Assembly: GCF_052162025.1 (NCBI RefSeq)
Contig: NZ_CP197401.1
Coordinates: 4,526,001-4,590,000 of the forward strand
DNA from: Methylobacter sp015476545
GTDB taxonomy: Bacteria; Pseudomonadota; Gammaproteobacteria; Methylococcales; Methylomonadaceae
DNA length: 64,000 nt
Direction of reading: 5' to 3'
How positions within the stretch are numbered: the stretch's first letter is position 1; the number at the start of each line of letters is the position of its first letter. The notes under the pieces are model-generated. The model was given only the letters and a program-made list of their open reading frames with translations, was not told where the DNA came from and ran no database searches. The position numbers and the translations under genes were made by a program. Positions 43,708-53,330 of the stretch are shown here, piece by piece.

Positions 43708-44991
43708 ATGAATAAGACACATTTAACAAATACCCGCTTCAGCAACCTGGAATTGTCCGACTCTATCCTGCAAGGTCTGAAAGAGGCCGGCTTTGATCAC
43801 TGCACGCCGATACAGGATAAAGCTCTGCCTCTACTCCTGCGAGATAAAGATGTGGCAGGTCAGGCGCAAACCGGAACCGGCAAAACCGCCACATTTCTGC
43901 TAGCCACTTTTCAGCGCCTGATCAATGATCCCAGTGAAAAGATAAAAAATCCCAGAGCCATCATTCTGGCGCCGACACGCGAACTGGCCATTCAGATCCA
44001 TAAAGATGCGCGGCTGCTGAGCAAACACCTCAACCTGAAGATCGGGCTCATCTATGGCGGCACCGATTATCAGAAACAGCTCGACAGCCTGAAGTCGAAT
44101 GTCGATATCATTATCGGCACGCCCGGCCGCATCATCGATTTTTACAGACAGAATGCCTTTACGCTGGACAATGTGCAGGTTTCCGTCATGGACGAGGCCG
44201 ACCGCATGTTCGATCTGGGCTTTATCAAGGACATACGCTATTTGCTGCGCCGCATGCCGCCGCCCGAGAAGCGTCTGAACATGCTGTTCTCGGCGACGTT
44301 ATCCTATAAAGTGACCGAACTGGCTTACGAACACATGAACAATCCGGTCCTGATACGCATAGAGACCGAAGAAGTCACGTCCAAGGCCATACAGCAAAGC
44401 GCATTTTGTCCGTCCAATGAGCAAAAAATCCCGCTGTTGCTGGGCATTTTGAACAAATACCAACCGCAGCGCAGCATTATTTTCGTCAATACCAAACGTT
44501 GCGCCGAGCAACTGGATGATTACCTCAATGCCAACGGCTACAAGACCGCGGCCCTGAGCGGCGATGTGCCGCAGGAAAAACGCCAGCGCCTGCTCAATGA
44601 CTTTCAGGAAAACCGGATCACGCTGCTGATTGCGACCGATGTCGCCGCTCGCGGCCTGCATATTCCCGACGTCTCGCATGTTTTCAATTACGACCTGCCG
44701 CAGGATGTCGAGGATTATGTGCACCGGATCGGCCGGACCGCGCGCTTTGGCGCCAGCGGCGAAGCGGTCAGCTTTATCTGCGAGGAATACGCCTATTCCA
44801 TGCCCGATATCGAAGCTTATATTGGCCAGAAAGTGCCGATCAAGCCGATTACTGCCGATCTGTTAGCCGCCGAAGTCGTTAAACCTGAGCGGAAAAGCAA
44901 GCCGCCGGCACAGGAAAAGCGCCCCGCCCCAAAAAGGCCGCGCCCGCGCCGTCCTAAAGCCCGGCCATCAGCTCCCGAAAATCCTCTATAG
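43708..44991 (+). CDS. rhlB: DEAD-box RNA helicase RhlB
   Basis: This 427-residue protein starts at ATG 43708; an earlier frame opening at 43648 lacks homology. It carries the Q motif, AQTGTGKTATFLL, PTRELAIQ, GTPGRIID, DEAD (MDEADRMFDLGF), SAT and HRIGRTAR, and ends in a Lys/Arg/Pro-rich tail. RhlB unwinds RNA for degradosome-mediated decay. It is divergent from trxA, as in E. coli. Its 3' end overlaps the convergent nucleotidase gene by 38 bp. Confidence 0.95.
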   Translation: MNKTHLTNTRFSNLELSDSILQGLKEAGFDHCTPIQDKALPLLLRDKDVAGQAQTGTGKTATFLLATFQRLINDPSEKIKNPRAIILAPTRELAIQIHKDARLLSKHLNLKIGLIYGGTDYQKQLDSLKSNVDIIIGTPGRIIDFYRQNAFTLDNVQVSVMDEADRMFDLGFIKDIRYLLRRMPPPEKRLNMLFSATLSYKVTELAYEHMNNPVLIRIETEEVTSKAIQQSAFCPSNEQKIPLLLGILNKYQPQRSIIFVNTKRCAEQLDDYLNANGYKTAALSGDVPQEKRQRLLNDFQENRITLLIATDVAARGLHIPDVSHVFNYDLPQDVEDYVHRIGRTARFGASGEAVSFICEEYAYSMPDIEAYIGQKVPIKPITADLLAAEVVKPERKSKPPAQEKRPAPKRPRPRRPKARPSAPENPL

Positions 44992-45610
44992 CGGGAAAAT
45001 CGATTATCTCCTTTTTGGGCAGCCGCGTATCGGGCCTGCTGACCGAAATCAGGTGTTCTATCCCGAACTGCCTGGCGGCGTTCAAAACCGCCAAGCTGTC
45101 ATCGATCAGCAGCGTGTTGTGTTTTTCAAACGGCTGCTGCCGCTGCAGCCGGTGCCAGAATTCGGCATGTTCCTTAGGAAAACCCAGCGTATGGGAACTG
45201 ATAATGTCATCGAAAAACCGGTGCAGGCAGGTTTTCTCCATTTTCAACCCCAGACTGTCCTGATGCGCATTCGTGACCAGTAAAACCTTGTGCCGAGACT
45301 GATGGACCTTTTCCAGAAATTCGACGACATGCGGCAATACCGCGATCAGCTCTGCTATTTCAGCTTTCAATCCGGCGATATTGAGCTCCAGCGTCTCGCT
45401 CCAGTAATCGAGGCAATACCACTCCAGTTTGCCTTCCATGCTTTTGAAGCGCGGCGCCAGCAGTTGCTTGGCTTCCGCAATCGCTATACCCTGCTTCTCG
45501 GCAAATTTCAGCGGCACGAATTCCTGCCAGAAATGATTATCGAAATTCAAATCCAGCAGCGTACCGTCCATGTCCAGCAATACCGTGTCAATTTTGTTCC
45601 AATCGATCAT
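44954..45610 (-). CDS. HAD-family GMP/IMP nucleotidase (YrfG-like)
   Basis: This 218-residue HAD hydrolase has LLDMDGTLLDLNFD, LLVTNAH and LLIDDSLAVLNAAR. It resembles E. coli YrfG, a purine nucleotidase, and the divergent neighbour nudE also adjoins yrfG in E. coli. This positional conservation supports the call. It overlaps the rhlB 3' end on the opposite strand. Confidence 0.85.
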   Translation of the reverse strand: MIDWNKIDTVLLDMDGTLLDLNFDNHFWQEFVPLKFAEKQGIAIAEAKQLLAPRFKSMEGKLEWYCLDYWSETLELNIAGLKAEIAELIAVLPHVVEFLEKVHQSRHKVLLVTNAHQDSLGLKMEKTCLHRFFDDIISSHTLGFPKEHAEFWHRLQRQQPFEKHNTLLIDDSLAVLNAARQFGIEHLISVSRPDTRLPKKEIIDFPAIEDFRELMAGL

Positions 45611-45655
45611 GAGAGTGCGTTATATTTACAAAAAATATTTCAGTTAAATTGCAAA

Positions 45656-46204
45656 ATGGCTAAAAAACCCACCATCCTCAATAAGACTACAATCGCGAAA
45701 AGCCGTTTATTCCGCATTGAATCCCTTGATCTTCAATTCAGCAACGGCGTTCAGCGCAATTACGAACGCCTGGCCCGGGGCAAATCCGGCGGCGCCGTGC
45801 TTATCGTGCCCATGCTTGATGCCGACACTGTCTTATTAATCCGGGAATACCTGGCCGGAGTCGACCGCTATGAACTGGGCTTGCCGAAAGGCAAAACCGA
45901 TGCCGGCGAATCGTTTCTTGAGGCCGCCAACCGGGAACTTAAAGAGGAAGTCGGCTTCGGCGCCAGAAGCCTGCACCATTTAAGCTCTTTTTCCGTCGCC
46001 CCGTCTTACCTGGAACATATGACCGAAATCATCATCGCCCAGGACCTGTACGCCGAAAAACTGCCCGGCGACGAACCCGAAGAACTGGAAGTCATTCCCT
46101 GGAAATTGAGCGATATCAATGCCCTGTTAGCCACGGGCGAATGCACGGAGGCCCGCTCGATTGCCGCCTTGTTCATGGCGCTGGAATATTTCAAAGCCCA
46201 ATAA
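45656..46204 (+). CDS. nudE: ADP compounds hydrolase NudE
   Basis: This 182-residue Nudix hydrolase starts MAKKPTILNKTTIAKSRLF. The Nudix box is GKTDAGESFLEAANRELKEEVGF. It cleaves ADP-ribose, NADH and diadenosine polyphosphates. It is divergent from the YrfG-like gene and convergent with batD, with only 1 bp between stop codons. Confidence 0.9.
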   Translation: MAKKPTILNKTTIAKSRLFRIESLDLQFSNGVQRNYERLARGKSGGAVLIVPMLDADTVLLIREYLAGVDRYELGLPKGKTDAGESFLEAANRELKEEVGFGARSLHHLSSFSVAPSYLEHMTEIIIAQDLYAEKLPGDEPEELEVIPWKLSDINALLATGECTEARSIAALFMALEYFKAQ

Positions 46205-46205
46205 A

Positions 46206-47924
46206 TCACAGGCGGTAAAGCGGTTCCAGACCGGAATCCGCCGCTTGCGAAATTCTCTCCCGGGCTTTGTTCTCGCTGAACGCCTGAAACAGTCTTTTCC
46301 CCTGCCACTGGCCCGCATCTTTGCCATACAGCGTCTGATTCAACAACAGGATTTCATCCCTTAACCGCGCATCGCAACAGGATGCGACGGCGCCGAGATT
46401 CGTGGCGTCAAATTTTTGCCGCCCCCAATCCAGCAGAGCATCCTTGGCAGCCACGGCATCGTTATCGCTGCAGGCCTGCTTTAATTTTTTAATGCTGTCA
46501 TTCAAGTTCACTTCAGTAGCAGCCGCTTGCGGCACGGGCTTTTCTGCAGGCCGCCGGGCAAGAAAATAAACCAGCGTCGCCAGCCAACCCACAGCCAGAA
46601 ATCCTGAAACCCCCAGCCATATATTGCTTTGCTGGGCCTGGCCGACCGGCGCCGGCACAATCGATTCAGGCTTTGGTGCCGCTTCAACCGGCGCCTTGGC
46701 CGGGACCGGAGCGGCTGCCTGCGCGCCTGCCGCTGCAACCGCATGAATCGTCGTTTCCGGAATTCTGGCGACTTCCATCTGCTGAGTCTTGGTATTGAAC
46801 CAGGGCACTTCGATGGCCGGCAGTGTATAACTGCCCTCTTTTGACGGAATCAGGGCTATTTTTTCTTCCCGGAAGGCAAGCACGCCGTCGCTTTTTTTCT
46901 GTTCCTTAAGCACCGGCTGATCTGGATAGCTTTTTAACTGATCCTGCGTTTTGGTGCTGCTCAGCTCGGGCAATTGGCTGACCATGGCGCCTTTTGCCAG
47001 GAGCTTCAAGGTGCGCGTCAGCGGCTCTCCGACTTTCATGCGCTCGAAATCGCCCGACCACTCCTGGTTCAGCTGCAGTTGTTCGGCCGGCAGCCAGTGC
47101 TGTGCTGTAAAAGACGATGCAGCCGGTTTGACATCCAGCGTTACCGATTGGGAGGCCACGCGCTGGGTTTTGGTCATTCGCGAGTTAAAGAAACCGCCGA
47201 AGCTGGGGCGGGCCGCTGTCACGACCTGCGCCGTCAACTCCAAAGGCTTGATGGTCATGCGGCCGCTTTTCTGCGGAAAAATCGCATATTTGCGTTCGGT
47301 CACCCAATAATCCTCGCCATTGACCTGCGTGCTGTAATTGCTGTCGTCGCCGAGTTTTTCAATGACGGCATCGGCCAGTTCCGGCTCATTGAGGCTGGCC
47401 TGCGAAATTTCGACCCTGCGATACAAACGCATGGTATAGAGGACCTGGGATTGCACATAAGGGGATTCAGGAGACGCCTCAACTTCCAGAAACAAATCGC
47501 TGTTGGCAGGCACATCTTTAATGGATGCGCCTTCGGTTACCTGCACGGTTGCTGGCTGACTCACATCATCGCCGAACTGCACGGCCGGCACGGTCAGGTT
47601 GCCGGCGTGTTTGGCCATGACCTGCAGCACCCACTGTACGTTTTTGCTGGATTTGCCGTTAACCCATGACGAGTGAGTGCTCTGGCTCTGGCCCAATATC
47701 TCGAAATCCTGTTCGAGCGGCGTGAAATCGGGGTCATCGTCCGGCGAATCGGTGGCCGTAAACGTGATCTGAAAGGATTCGTTGAGATTGACCGAACTGC
47801 GGTCTACCGCGACATTGATTCCCGCCGCCGACAACCACGGCGCATTCAGTAGCAATAACAGATAAAGCAGAGCTGTTCGGTACGGACTAGCTGTTAATAA
47901 TTTCAGTAATCTCATGTTCATCAC
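46206..47924 (-). CDS. batD: BatD-family protein
   Basis: This 572-residue protein has a signal peptide and a long periplasmic region beginning INVAVDRSSVNLNESFQITFTA. It contains beta-sandwich repeats, one transmembrane helix around residues 440-460 (IWLGVSGFLAVGWLATLVYFL) and a cytoplasmic tail. BatD works with VWA proteins BatA/BatB in MoxR-dependent complexes implicated in stress tolerance or envelope protein assembly. It is the last gene of the operon. Confidence 0.88.
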   Translation of the reverse strand: MMNMRLLKLLTASPYRTALLYLLLLLNAPWLSAAGINVAVDRSSVNLNESFQITFTATDSPDDDPDFTPLEQDFEILGQSQSTHSSWVNGKSSKNVQWVLQVMAKHAGNLTVPAVQFGDDVSQPATVQVTEGASIKDVPANSDLFLEVEASPESPYVQSQVLYTMRLYRRVEISQASLNEPELADAVIEKLGDDSNYSTQVNGEDYWVTERKYAIFPQKSGRMTIKPLELTAQVVTAARPSFGGFFNSRMTKTQRVASQSVTLDVKPAASSFTAQHWLPAEQLQLNQEWSGDFERMKVGEPLTRTLKLLAKGAMVSQLPELSSTKTQDQLKSYPDQPVLKEQKKSDGVLAFREEKIALIPSKEGSYTLPAIEVPWFNTKTQQMEVARIPETTIHAVAAAGAQAAAPVPAKAPVEAAPKPESIVPAPVGQAQQSNIWLGVSGFLAVGWLATLVYFLARRPAEKPVPQAAATEVNLNDSIKKLKQACSDNDAVAAKDALLDWGRQKFDATNLGAVASCCDARLRDEILLLNQTLYGKDAGQWQGKRLFQAFSENKARERISQAADSGLEPLYRL

Positions 47925-47970
47925 GAATTTGAATGGTGTAGCGGTACAAGAATTGCCTCAGTCATGCTGT

Positions 47971-49788
47971 TTACCAGACAGCGCCTGAACCCGATCGGGG
48001 TCTGCTGTCTGATTGCCGCTCCCGCTCACCATATTGGTACAAAAATTTGCGCTTCAAAAGGCCTGCCGGATCATCAGGAATTCGATTAAGCCATTGTTCA
48101 TTGGCCTGAGCCCTTTCATCCTTGGCTTCAGCCGGCAACTGCTCTGACTGTTGAGCGGCTTGCTGCTGCGCATCGTCCTTCTGCTGCTGGCCGGGCTGCT
48201 GGCTTTTTTCGGCGTCCTGCTGTTTTTGCTCGGGCTTGTTCTGTTGTTGCTGATCTTTCGACTGCTGCTGTTTGTCCGACGGCTGCTGATCGGATTCATT
48301 GCCCTGTTTCTGCTGGTCGCCGGCTTGATCCGATTGGTCGCTGTCCTTTTTCTGCTGCGAGTCATCCTTGGACTGCTGCTGTTTATCGTCTTGTTGCTGT
48401 TGCTGTTGCTGTTGTTGATCCTGCTTCTGTTCTTTCAAGGCTTTCTCGACGATTTCCTTGTTATATTGAGCGTCTTTATCATCGGGATTTATTTTCAATG
48501 CCTGTTCGTAAGCCTTCAAAGCCTCAGCCAACTGGCCTGTCTTCGCTAGGGCATTGCCTTGATTGTAAAAACTGTCGGCCGTGCCGGTATTGCTCAGGCT
48601 TGCCAGCGCTTCATTATATTTTCCGGATTTGTAGTGCGCAGCCGCCTTCCAGTCCGGGCTTTCAAACAGTTGCGCTGCCTTTTCATAATCGCCTTGTTGA
48701 AACGCCTGCTGCGCCTGCTGGTCTTTTGTGCGCCATAGATCCTGCCAATCCAGGGCATAACTGTTTTTCGGCAGCGGCACTAGCAGCAACAAGGCCCAGC
48801 ACAGCAGGCCTTTTCTGAACGTCAGCGCCGCCAGCGGCAGAACCAGCAATAACAGCCAGGGGCCCCTATCCTGCCATTGATCCAGCGAACCCTCCTTTTT
48901 CTCGGCGCCCTGTTGCCGCACGGGCTTGTCCAGCGCCGCCAGCAAGGTATCAATGTCGTTGTCATCGGCAGTTATCGATTGGAAGATGCCGTGTCCTGCC
49001 TGCGCCAGTTTCGCCAATTCATCGGCATTCAGTTTAGTGACCACGATATCGCCCTGCTCGTCTTTTAAAAAGCCGCCGTCCGGCAACGCGATCGGCGCCC
49101 CCTCGGCCGTCCCGACACCCAATATCGAGAGCTGATAACTGCCCAGCGATTTCACCGCCGGCAGGGCTTCATCGACAGCGACGCCGTCGGTCACGAGCAA
49201 TAACTGTCCTTTCTGCAAACCCGCCTGTTTGAACAGTTCCAGCGCTTTTTCCAGAACCATGGCCGTATTGCTTCCCTGGCTGGGCATGATGTTGGTGTTT
49301 AACGCCTCGAGCTGGCTGGCTATGGTGTCGGTATCATCGGTCAGCGGCGTGACTGTAAACGCATCGCCGGCATAAACCAGCAGCGCGGTCTGGCCGTCCT
49401 TTCTCTGTTTCAGGATATCGGCAATCTTATAGCGCGCACGTGTCAGGCGGCTCGGCTTGATATCGGCCGCGTCCATGGACAGGGAAAGATCCAGGGCGAT
49501 GACCAATGCGGAATCATTGCGGAAAACCGGCGCCGGCTGTCGCTCCCAGGCCGGGCCTGCCAGCGCGGTAATCGCCAGCAAAGCGCCGACGGCGCCTGCC
49601 GCCAAAGGCCAGCGGCTTTGCCCGACCGCCTTTTCCTGCAGCAGATAGGGCAACAGGGCCGCATCGCAGACCGTTGACCAGTTGCCTTGCCTGAGTTTGC
49701 TCCTGAGCATCAAAACCAGCAGTACGCTAAAAGGTATCAAAGCCAGCAGCCAGTAAGGCCTGATGAAGTGAAATTCGGCTAGATTCAT
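47971..49788 (-). CDS. VWA and TPR protein (BatB-BatC fusion)
   Basis: This 605-residue membrane protein starts at ATG 49788, which overlaps the batA stop (ATGA). Two N-terminal helices precede a von Willebrand A domain with the MIDAS motif DLSLS. A further membrane helix follows, then TPR repeats (ESPDWKAAAHYKSGKYNEAL…FYNQGNALAKTGQLAEALKAYEQALKINPDD). A low-complexity Gln/Lys/Asp/Ser tail of about 100 residues includes a run of nine glutamines. It corresponds to BatB joined to BatC. The tail probably sits in the periplasm as a flexible segment. Confidence 0.87.
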   Translation of the reverse strand: MNLAEFHFIRPYWLLALIPFSVLLVLMLRSKLRQGNWSTVCDAALLPYLLQEKAVGQSRWPLAAGAVGALLAITALAGPAWERQPAPVFRNDSALVIALDLSLSMDAADIKPSRLTRARYKIADILKQRKDGQTALLVYAGDAFTVTPLTDDTDTIASQLEALNTNIMPSQGSNTAMVLEKALELFKQAGLQKGQLLLVTDGVAVDEALPAVKSLGSYQLSILGVGTAEGAPIALPDGGFLKDEQGDIVVTKLNADELAKLAQAGHGIFQSITADDNDIDTLLAALDKPVRQQGAEKKEGSLDQWQDRGPWLLLLVLPLAALTFRKGLLCWALLLLVPLPKNSYALDWQDLWRTKDQQAQQAFQQGDYEKAAQLFESPDWKAAAHYKSGKYNEALASLSNTGTADSFYNQGNALAKTGQLAEALKAYEQALKINPDDKDAQYNKEIVEKALKEQKQDQQQQQQQQQDDKQQQSKDDSQQKKDSDQSDQAGDQQKQGNESDQQPSDKQQQSKDQQQQNKPEQKQQDAEKSQQPGQQQKDDAQQQAAQQSEQLPAEAKDERAQANEQWLNRIPDDPAGLLKRKFLYQYGERERQSDSRPRSGSGAVW

Positions 49789-50765
49789 GACAACCTCACG
49801 CGGGACAGTGCAATCGCGGCCGCCAGCAGCAGCGCGCCGGTCAGCGGCCAATAATACAGTTCGCTTCTGGGCCTGAAGTATTGTTTGTCTTTTTCCACCG
49901 GCTCCAGCTGATCCAGCAATTGATAGATCTTGTTGAGCTCGTCGGTATTTCTGGCCCGGAAATAAACGCCGCCGGTTTTCTCGGCGATGGCCGTCAGGGT
50001 TTTTTCATCGAGATCCTGGGACGGGTTGACTTTCTGGGCGCCAAAGAAGCTGCGCACGAGCATTTCATCGGCGCCGATGCCGATCGTGTAGATTTTTAAC
50101 TGGTTTTCGGCAGCCAGCTCGGCCGCTTTCAACGGCGATACTTCGCCGGCGGTATTCGCACCATCCGTCATCAGGATCAGAACCCGGCTATTGACCTCCT
50201 GGTTCTTGAGGCGCTTGACGGCCAGCCCGATCGCATCGCCGATCGCGGTGTTGTCGCCGGCCAGCCCGATCGCCGATTCATCCAGTAAAGTCATGACCGT
50301 TTTCCTGTCGAAAGTCAAAGGCGTCTGCAAATAAGCCTGCGTACCGAACAGGATCAGGCCAATACGATCGCCGACGCGCCGGTTGATGAAATCGCCGGCC
50401 ACCCATTTGGTCGCCGTCAGCCGGTCCACGGCTTGCCTGTTGATAACGAAATCCTGCACTTCCATGCTGCCCGATAAATCCACGGCCAGCATCAGATCCC
50501 GGCCGCTGACAGCCTGCTCGATCGGCTCCCCCAGCCATTGCGGCCGCGTGCAGGCCGCGATCAGTAAAATCCAGGCGATAGCCGCCGCCAGGAACGGCCA
50601 GCGCCCGGTTTGGGAAATAACGCGCGCGTCGCCTTCGGAAAAATCGTCCAGAAAAGGAACTTTCAGTGCGGCCTGCTCGACCGGTTTATGGGCCGGCAAC
50701 AGCCAGCGTATCAGTAAAGGCAATGGTAAAAGACTGAGCAGCCAGGGCCATTCGAAATGAATCAT
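49785..50765 (-). CDS. batA: VWA domain protein BatA
   Basis: This 326-residue protein has two N-terminal membrane helices, a von Willebrand A domain with MIDAS DLSGS (AVDLSGSMEVQDF) and TDGANTAGEVSP, and a C-terminal membrane helix. It overlaps DUF4381 upstream by 4 bp and batBC downstream. It probably forms a membrane complex with BatB and BatD that is acted on by the MoxR ATPase. Confidence 0.9.
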   Translation of the reverse strand: MIHFEWPWLLSLLPLPLLIRWLLPAHKPVEQAALKVPFLDDFSEGDARVISQTGRWPFLAAAIAWILLIAACTRPQWLGEPIEQAVSGRDLMLAVDLSGSMEVQDFVINRQAVDRLTATKWVAGDFINRRVGDRIGLILFGTQAYLQTPLTFDRKTVMTLLDESAIGLAGDNTAIGDAIGLAVKRLKNQEVNSRVLILMTDGANTAGEVSPLKAAELAAENQLKIYTIGIGADEMLVRSFFGAQKVNPSQDLDEKTLTAIAEKTGGVYFRARNTDELNKIYQLLDQLEPVEKDKQYFRPRSELYYWPLTGALLLAAAIALSRVRLS

Positions 50766-51232
50766 TTTTTTGCTTGAGCTTTAAGCCAGTCTTCGCAAAG
50801 ACTGATTAATTGTGGAATGTCCGCATCGGCCAGCTGTAGCTTGCGATAAGGCGCATCGCTCAGATGCCGGCCTACTCCTTCGCTGAAAGGCGAACCTTTG
50901 ACCGAGCTGTCCAGATAAGCCAGCCAGGCCTGCCCCGTTAAACCGGCCGCTTGTTCTCTGGGCGCTACGCTGATTGCCACGCGCCGGACCAACACGGAAA
51001 GCGCGACCAGTTTTCCATGATTATCAAGCGTCTTGTCCTGCTTGATTTGCGCCAGTATTTTTTTTGCGGTTTTGACGGCGGTCTTGCGGGTCAGGCGCTT
51101 ATACAGCCAAACCAGCAGAAAAATCAGCAAAGGCGCCAGTATGGCAATGAGCCACCAGCCCATAGCCGGCGGCCACCAGCCGATGGCTTCCGGCATGTGT
51201 ATATCTCTTAGCGGAAGTTGCGTGGGTTCCAT
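50762..51232 (-). CDS. DUF4381 domain protein
   Basis: This 156-residue protein has one N-terminal membrane helix (about residues 28-45) after the segment LPLRDIHMPEAIGWWPPAMGWW, typical of DUF4381. A basic cytoplasmic helical domain follows. It sits between the DUF58 and batA genes in the usual order for moxR-type clusters. Its start is immediately after the DUF58 stop. Confidence 0.88.
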   Translation of the reverse strand: MEPTQLPLRDIHMPEAIGWWPPAMGWWLIAILAPLLIFLLVWLYKRLTRKTAVKTAKKILAQIKQDKTLDNHGKLVALSVLVRRVAISVAPREQAAGLTGQAWLAYLDSSVKGSPFSEGVGRHLSDAPYRKLQLADADIPQLISLCEDWLKAQAKK

Positions 51233-52162
51233 TTATCGATGCCCTAACAAATATCTTAAACGTTGCACGGGATCATCACCGGTACTGCATTGCATGAAGG
51301 CCAAGCCTCTGCTTTGGGCCAACTGGTTAAGGCGCTGTTGACGCAAGGCGAAGCGCTGCTGATATTGCACAGCCGCGCCGGAATCGGTGTCTACGACCAC
51401 ATCGCGGCTGTCATCGGTAAACCGGTAGCGGCCCTTTGCAGGCAGTGCGCTTTCCAGAGGATCGTAGACCATAACCAGGACCACATCGCAATGCTGTGAT
51501 AGCTTCAATAGATGTGTTTCAGTTTTATCATTCATGCCGCGAAAGTCGCTAATGACATAAACGCGGCTGCCTGGGCGGGCATGCTGTGTCAAACGGGCCA
51601 GCGCACGCTCCAGCGTTATGGCGTCAGCCGACTGGTCTACTGGCTGCACCAAGGCATTCAGAAACCGCAATACCGCATGCTTGCCGTTTTGCGGCTTCAA
51701 TTCGCGGCAGGCCGTATCGGAAAAGATCTGGCCGCCGATCCGGTCGCCATGATGCTGCGCCGTCCAGGCCAACAAACCAGCCAGCTTGGCCGCCAGGACC
51801 GACTTGAAGATGCCACGCGTCGCGAAATGCATGGCGGCCCGGTTATCGACGGAAATGAATATTGGCCGCTCACGCTCCTCACGGAACAGCTTGGTATGGG
51901 GCTTGCCGGTACGCGCCGTCACGCGCCAGTCGATGCTGCGGATATCGTCGCCAGGTTGGTAAAGTCTCGCTTCGTCAAATTCCATGCCCCGGCCTTTGAA
52001 GCGCGAGACATAGCCGCCGCTCTGCACCGAGCGTATCGAGGCATGTTGCAGGTTCAAGCTGGCCGCAGGCTTGGCAAGATCGATCAAGGTTTTGAGCGAT
52101 ACGGAAACCAACTCGTCGGATAACTGTCGGGCATCGCCCGCCCGTTTACTGAACAACATCAA
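51233..52162 (-). CDS. DUF58 domain protein
   Basis: This 309-residue protein contains the DUF58 signature RGMEFDEARLYQPGDDIRSIDWRVTARTGKPHTKLFREERE and a VWA-like fold after it (YVISDFRGM). It is always found beside MoxR ATPases and probably connects the ATPase to its VWA clients. It overlaps moxR by 4 bp. Confidence 0.9.
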   Translation of the reverse strand: MMLFSKRAGDARQLSDELVSVSLKTLIDLAKPAASLNLQHASIRSVQSGGYVSRFKGRGMEFDEARLYQPGDDIRSIDWRVTARTGKPHTKLFREERERPIFISVDNRAAMHFATRGIFKSVLAAKLAGLLAWTAQHHGDRIGGQIFSDTACRELKPQNGKHAVLRFLNALVQPVDQSADAITLERALARLTQHARPGSRVYVISDFRGMNDKTETHLLKLSQHCDVVLVMVYDPLESALPAKGRYRFTDDSRDVVVDTDSGAAVQYQQRFALRQQRLNQLAQSRGLAFMQCSTGDDPVQRLRYLLGHR

Positions 52163-53151
52163 GGTACGGCAACTCTGGCAATGAGCTCTTTGATGAAATG
52201 ATCGGTTGTGATGCCCTCGGCCTCGGCTTCATAAGACAATATCAGACGATGGCGCAGGACATCAAACGCCATATCCTGAATGTCTTCGGGGCTGACAAAA
52301 TCGCGTTGCGCCAGCCAGGCCTTGGCCCTGGAACAACGGTCCAGCGCGATGCTAGCTCTGGGGCTCGCCCCGTATTGCAGCCATCCGGCCAGATCTCTGC
52401 CGTAAGCGCCGGGATTGCGCGTCGCCAGCACGATTTGCAGCAGATAGTCTTCAAGGCTGTCGGCCATATAGAGGTCCAGCACTTCATTACGGGCGTCGAA
52501 CAAGGTCTTCTGGTCGATAGGCTCAAATTTGACGCTGTCTTTTGCCGACCCCTGCCTGGCTTCGTTTCGCGCCAGTTGCAGGATGCTTTTTTCATGTTCC
52601 GGTTTCGGATAATCGATTTTCACATGCAGTAAAAAACGGTCCAGTTGCGCTTCGGGCAACGGATAAGTGCCTTCCTGCTCGATAGGGTTCTGCGTCGCCA
52701 TGACCATAAACAGCTGCGGCAACGGATAGGTTGCCTGACCAACCGTTATCTGGCGCTCGGCCATGGCTTCCAGCAGAGCGGCCTGCACTTTGGCCGGCGA
52801 GCGGTTGATTTCATCGGCCAGAATCAGGTTATGGAATAAAGGCCCTTTTTGAAATTCGAAGCTGCCTAGCTGAGGGCGGTAAATCTCAGTACCGGTCAAG
52901 TCGGCCGGCAACAGGTCCGGCGTGAACTGCACGCGATGAAAGTCGCCTTGAATGCCCTTGCTCAATATATTAATCGCTCTCGTTTTAGCCAGGCCCGGCG
53001 CACCCTCAACCAGAATATGGCCATCGGCCAGCAAGCCGATCAGCATTCTTTCAACAAGCACATCCTGACCGATAATTTCTTGATTAATATAGGTTTTCAG
53101 CCTTATTAACGACGATTGCGTGGTATTTCTATTGCTGTTTTGTTCTGACAT
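52159..53151 (-). CDS. MoxR-family AAA+ ATPase
   Basis: This 330-residue ATPase has Walker A VEGAPGLAKT, Walker B LILADEINRSPAKVQ, and sensor 1 MATQNPIEQEGTYPLPEAQLDRF. MoxR proteins act as chaperones for metal insertion or assembly of partner complexes. In methanotrophs and methylotrophs a relative matures methanol dehydrogenase, but the BatA/B/D partners here suggest a general envelope role. It is the first gene of the operon. Confidence 0.92.
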   Translation of the reverse strand: MSEQNSNRNTTQSSLIRLKTYINQEIIGQDVLVERMLIGLLADGHILVEGAPGLAKTRAINILSKGIQGDFHRVQFTPDLLPADLTGTEIYRPQLGSFEFQKGPLFHNLILADEINRSPAKVQAALLEAMAERQITVGQATYPLPQLFMVMATQNPIEQEGTYPLPEAQLDRFLLHVKIDYPKPEHEKSILQLARNEARQGSAKDSVKFEPIDQKTLFDARNEVLDLYMADSLEDYLLQIVLATRNPGAYGRDLAGWLQYGASPRASIALDRCSRAKAWLAQRDFVSPEDIQDMAFDVLRHRLILSYEAEAEGITTDHFIKELIARVAVP

Positions 53152-53330
53152 AGTCCAATTGTATGTTTTAGATCCATAACTTGGAGGGCGTTAAGCCTCG
53201 CCAAAAAATCAATAACCGAAACCGAAGGTTATCTTCTCATAAACAATCTGCTTGTGAAAAAGTTCCTTATTTTATACGGATATTTTGCCTGACAACATAG
53301 AGTAACTTCTGGGTATAACGATGAGTTACC

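Noticed and set aside
45290..45655. N-terminal extension of nudE
   Set aside because: The extension is antisense to the HAD nucleotidase. The NudE family starts at MAKKPTI (45656).
52159..53151. Assignment of the MoxR cluster to the mxa methanol dehydrogenase operon
   Set aside because: No mxaF, mxaG, mxaJ or mxaI structural genes are present, and the BatA/BatB/BatD partners point to the general MoxR-Bat type.
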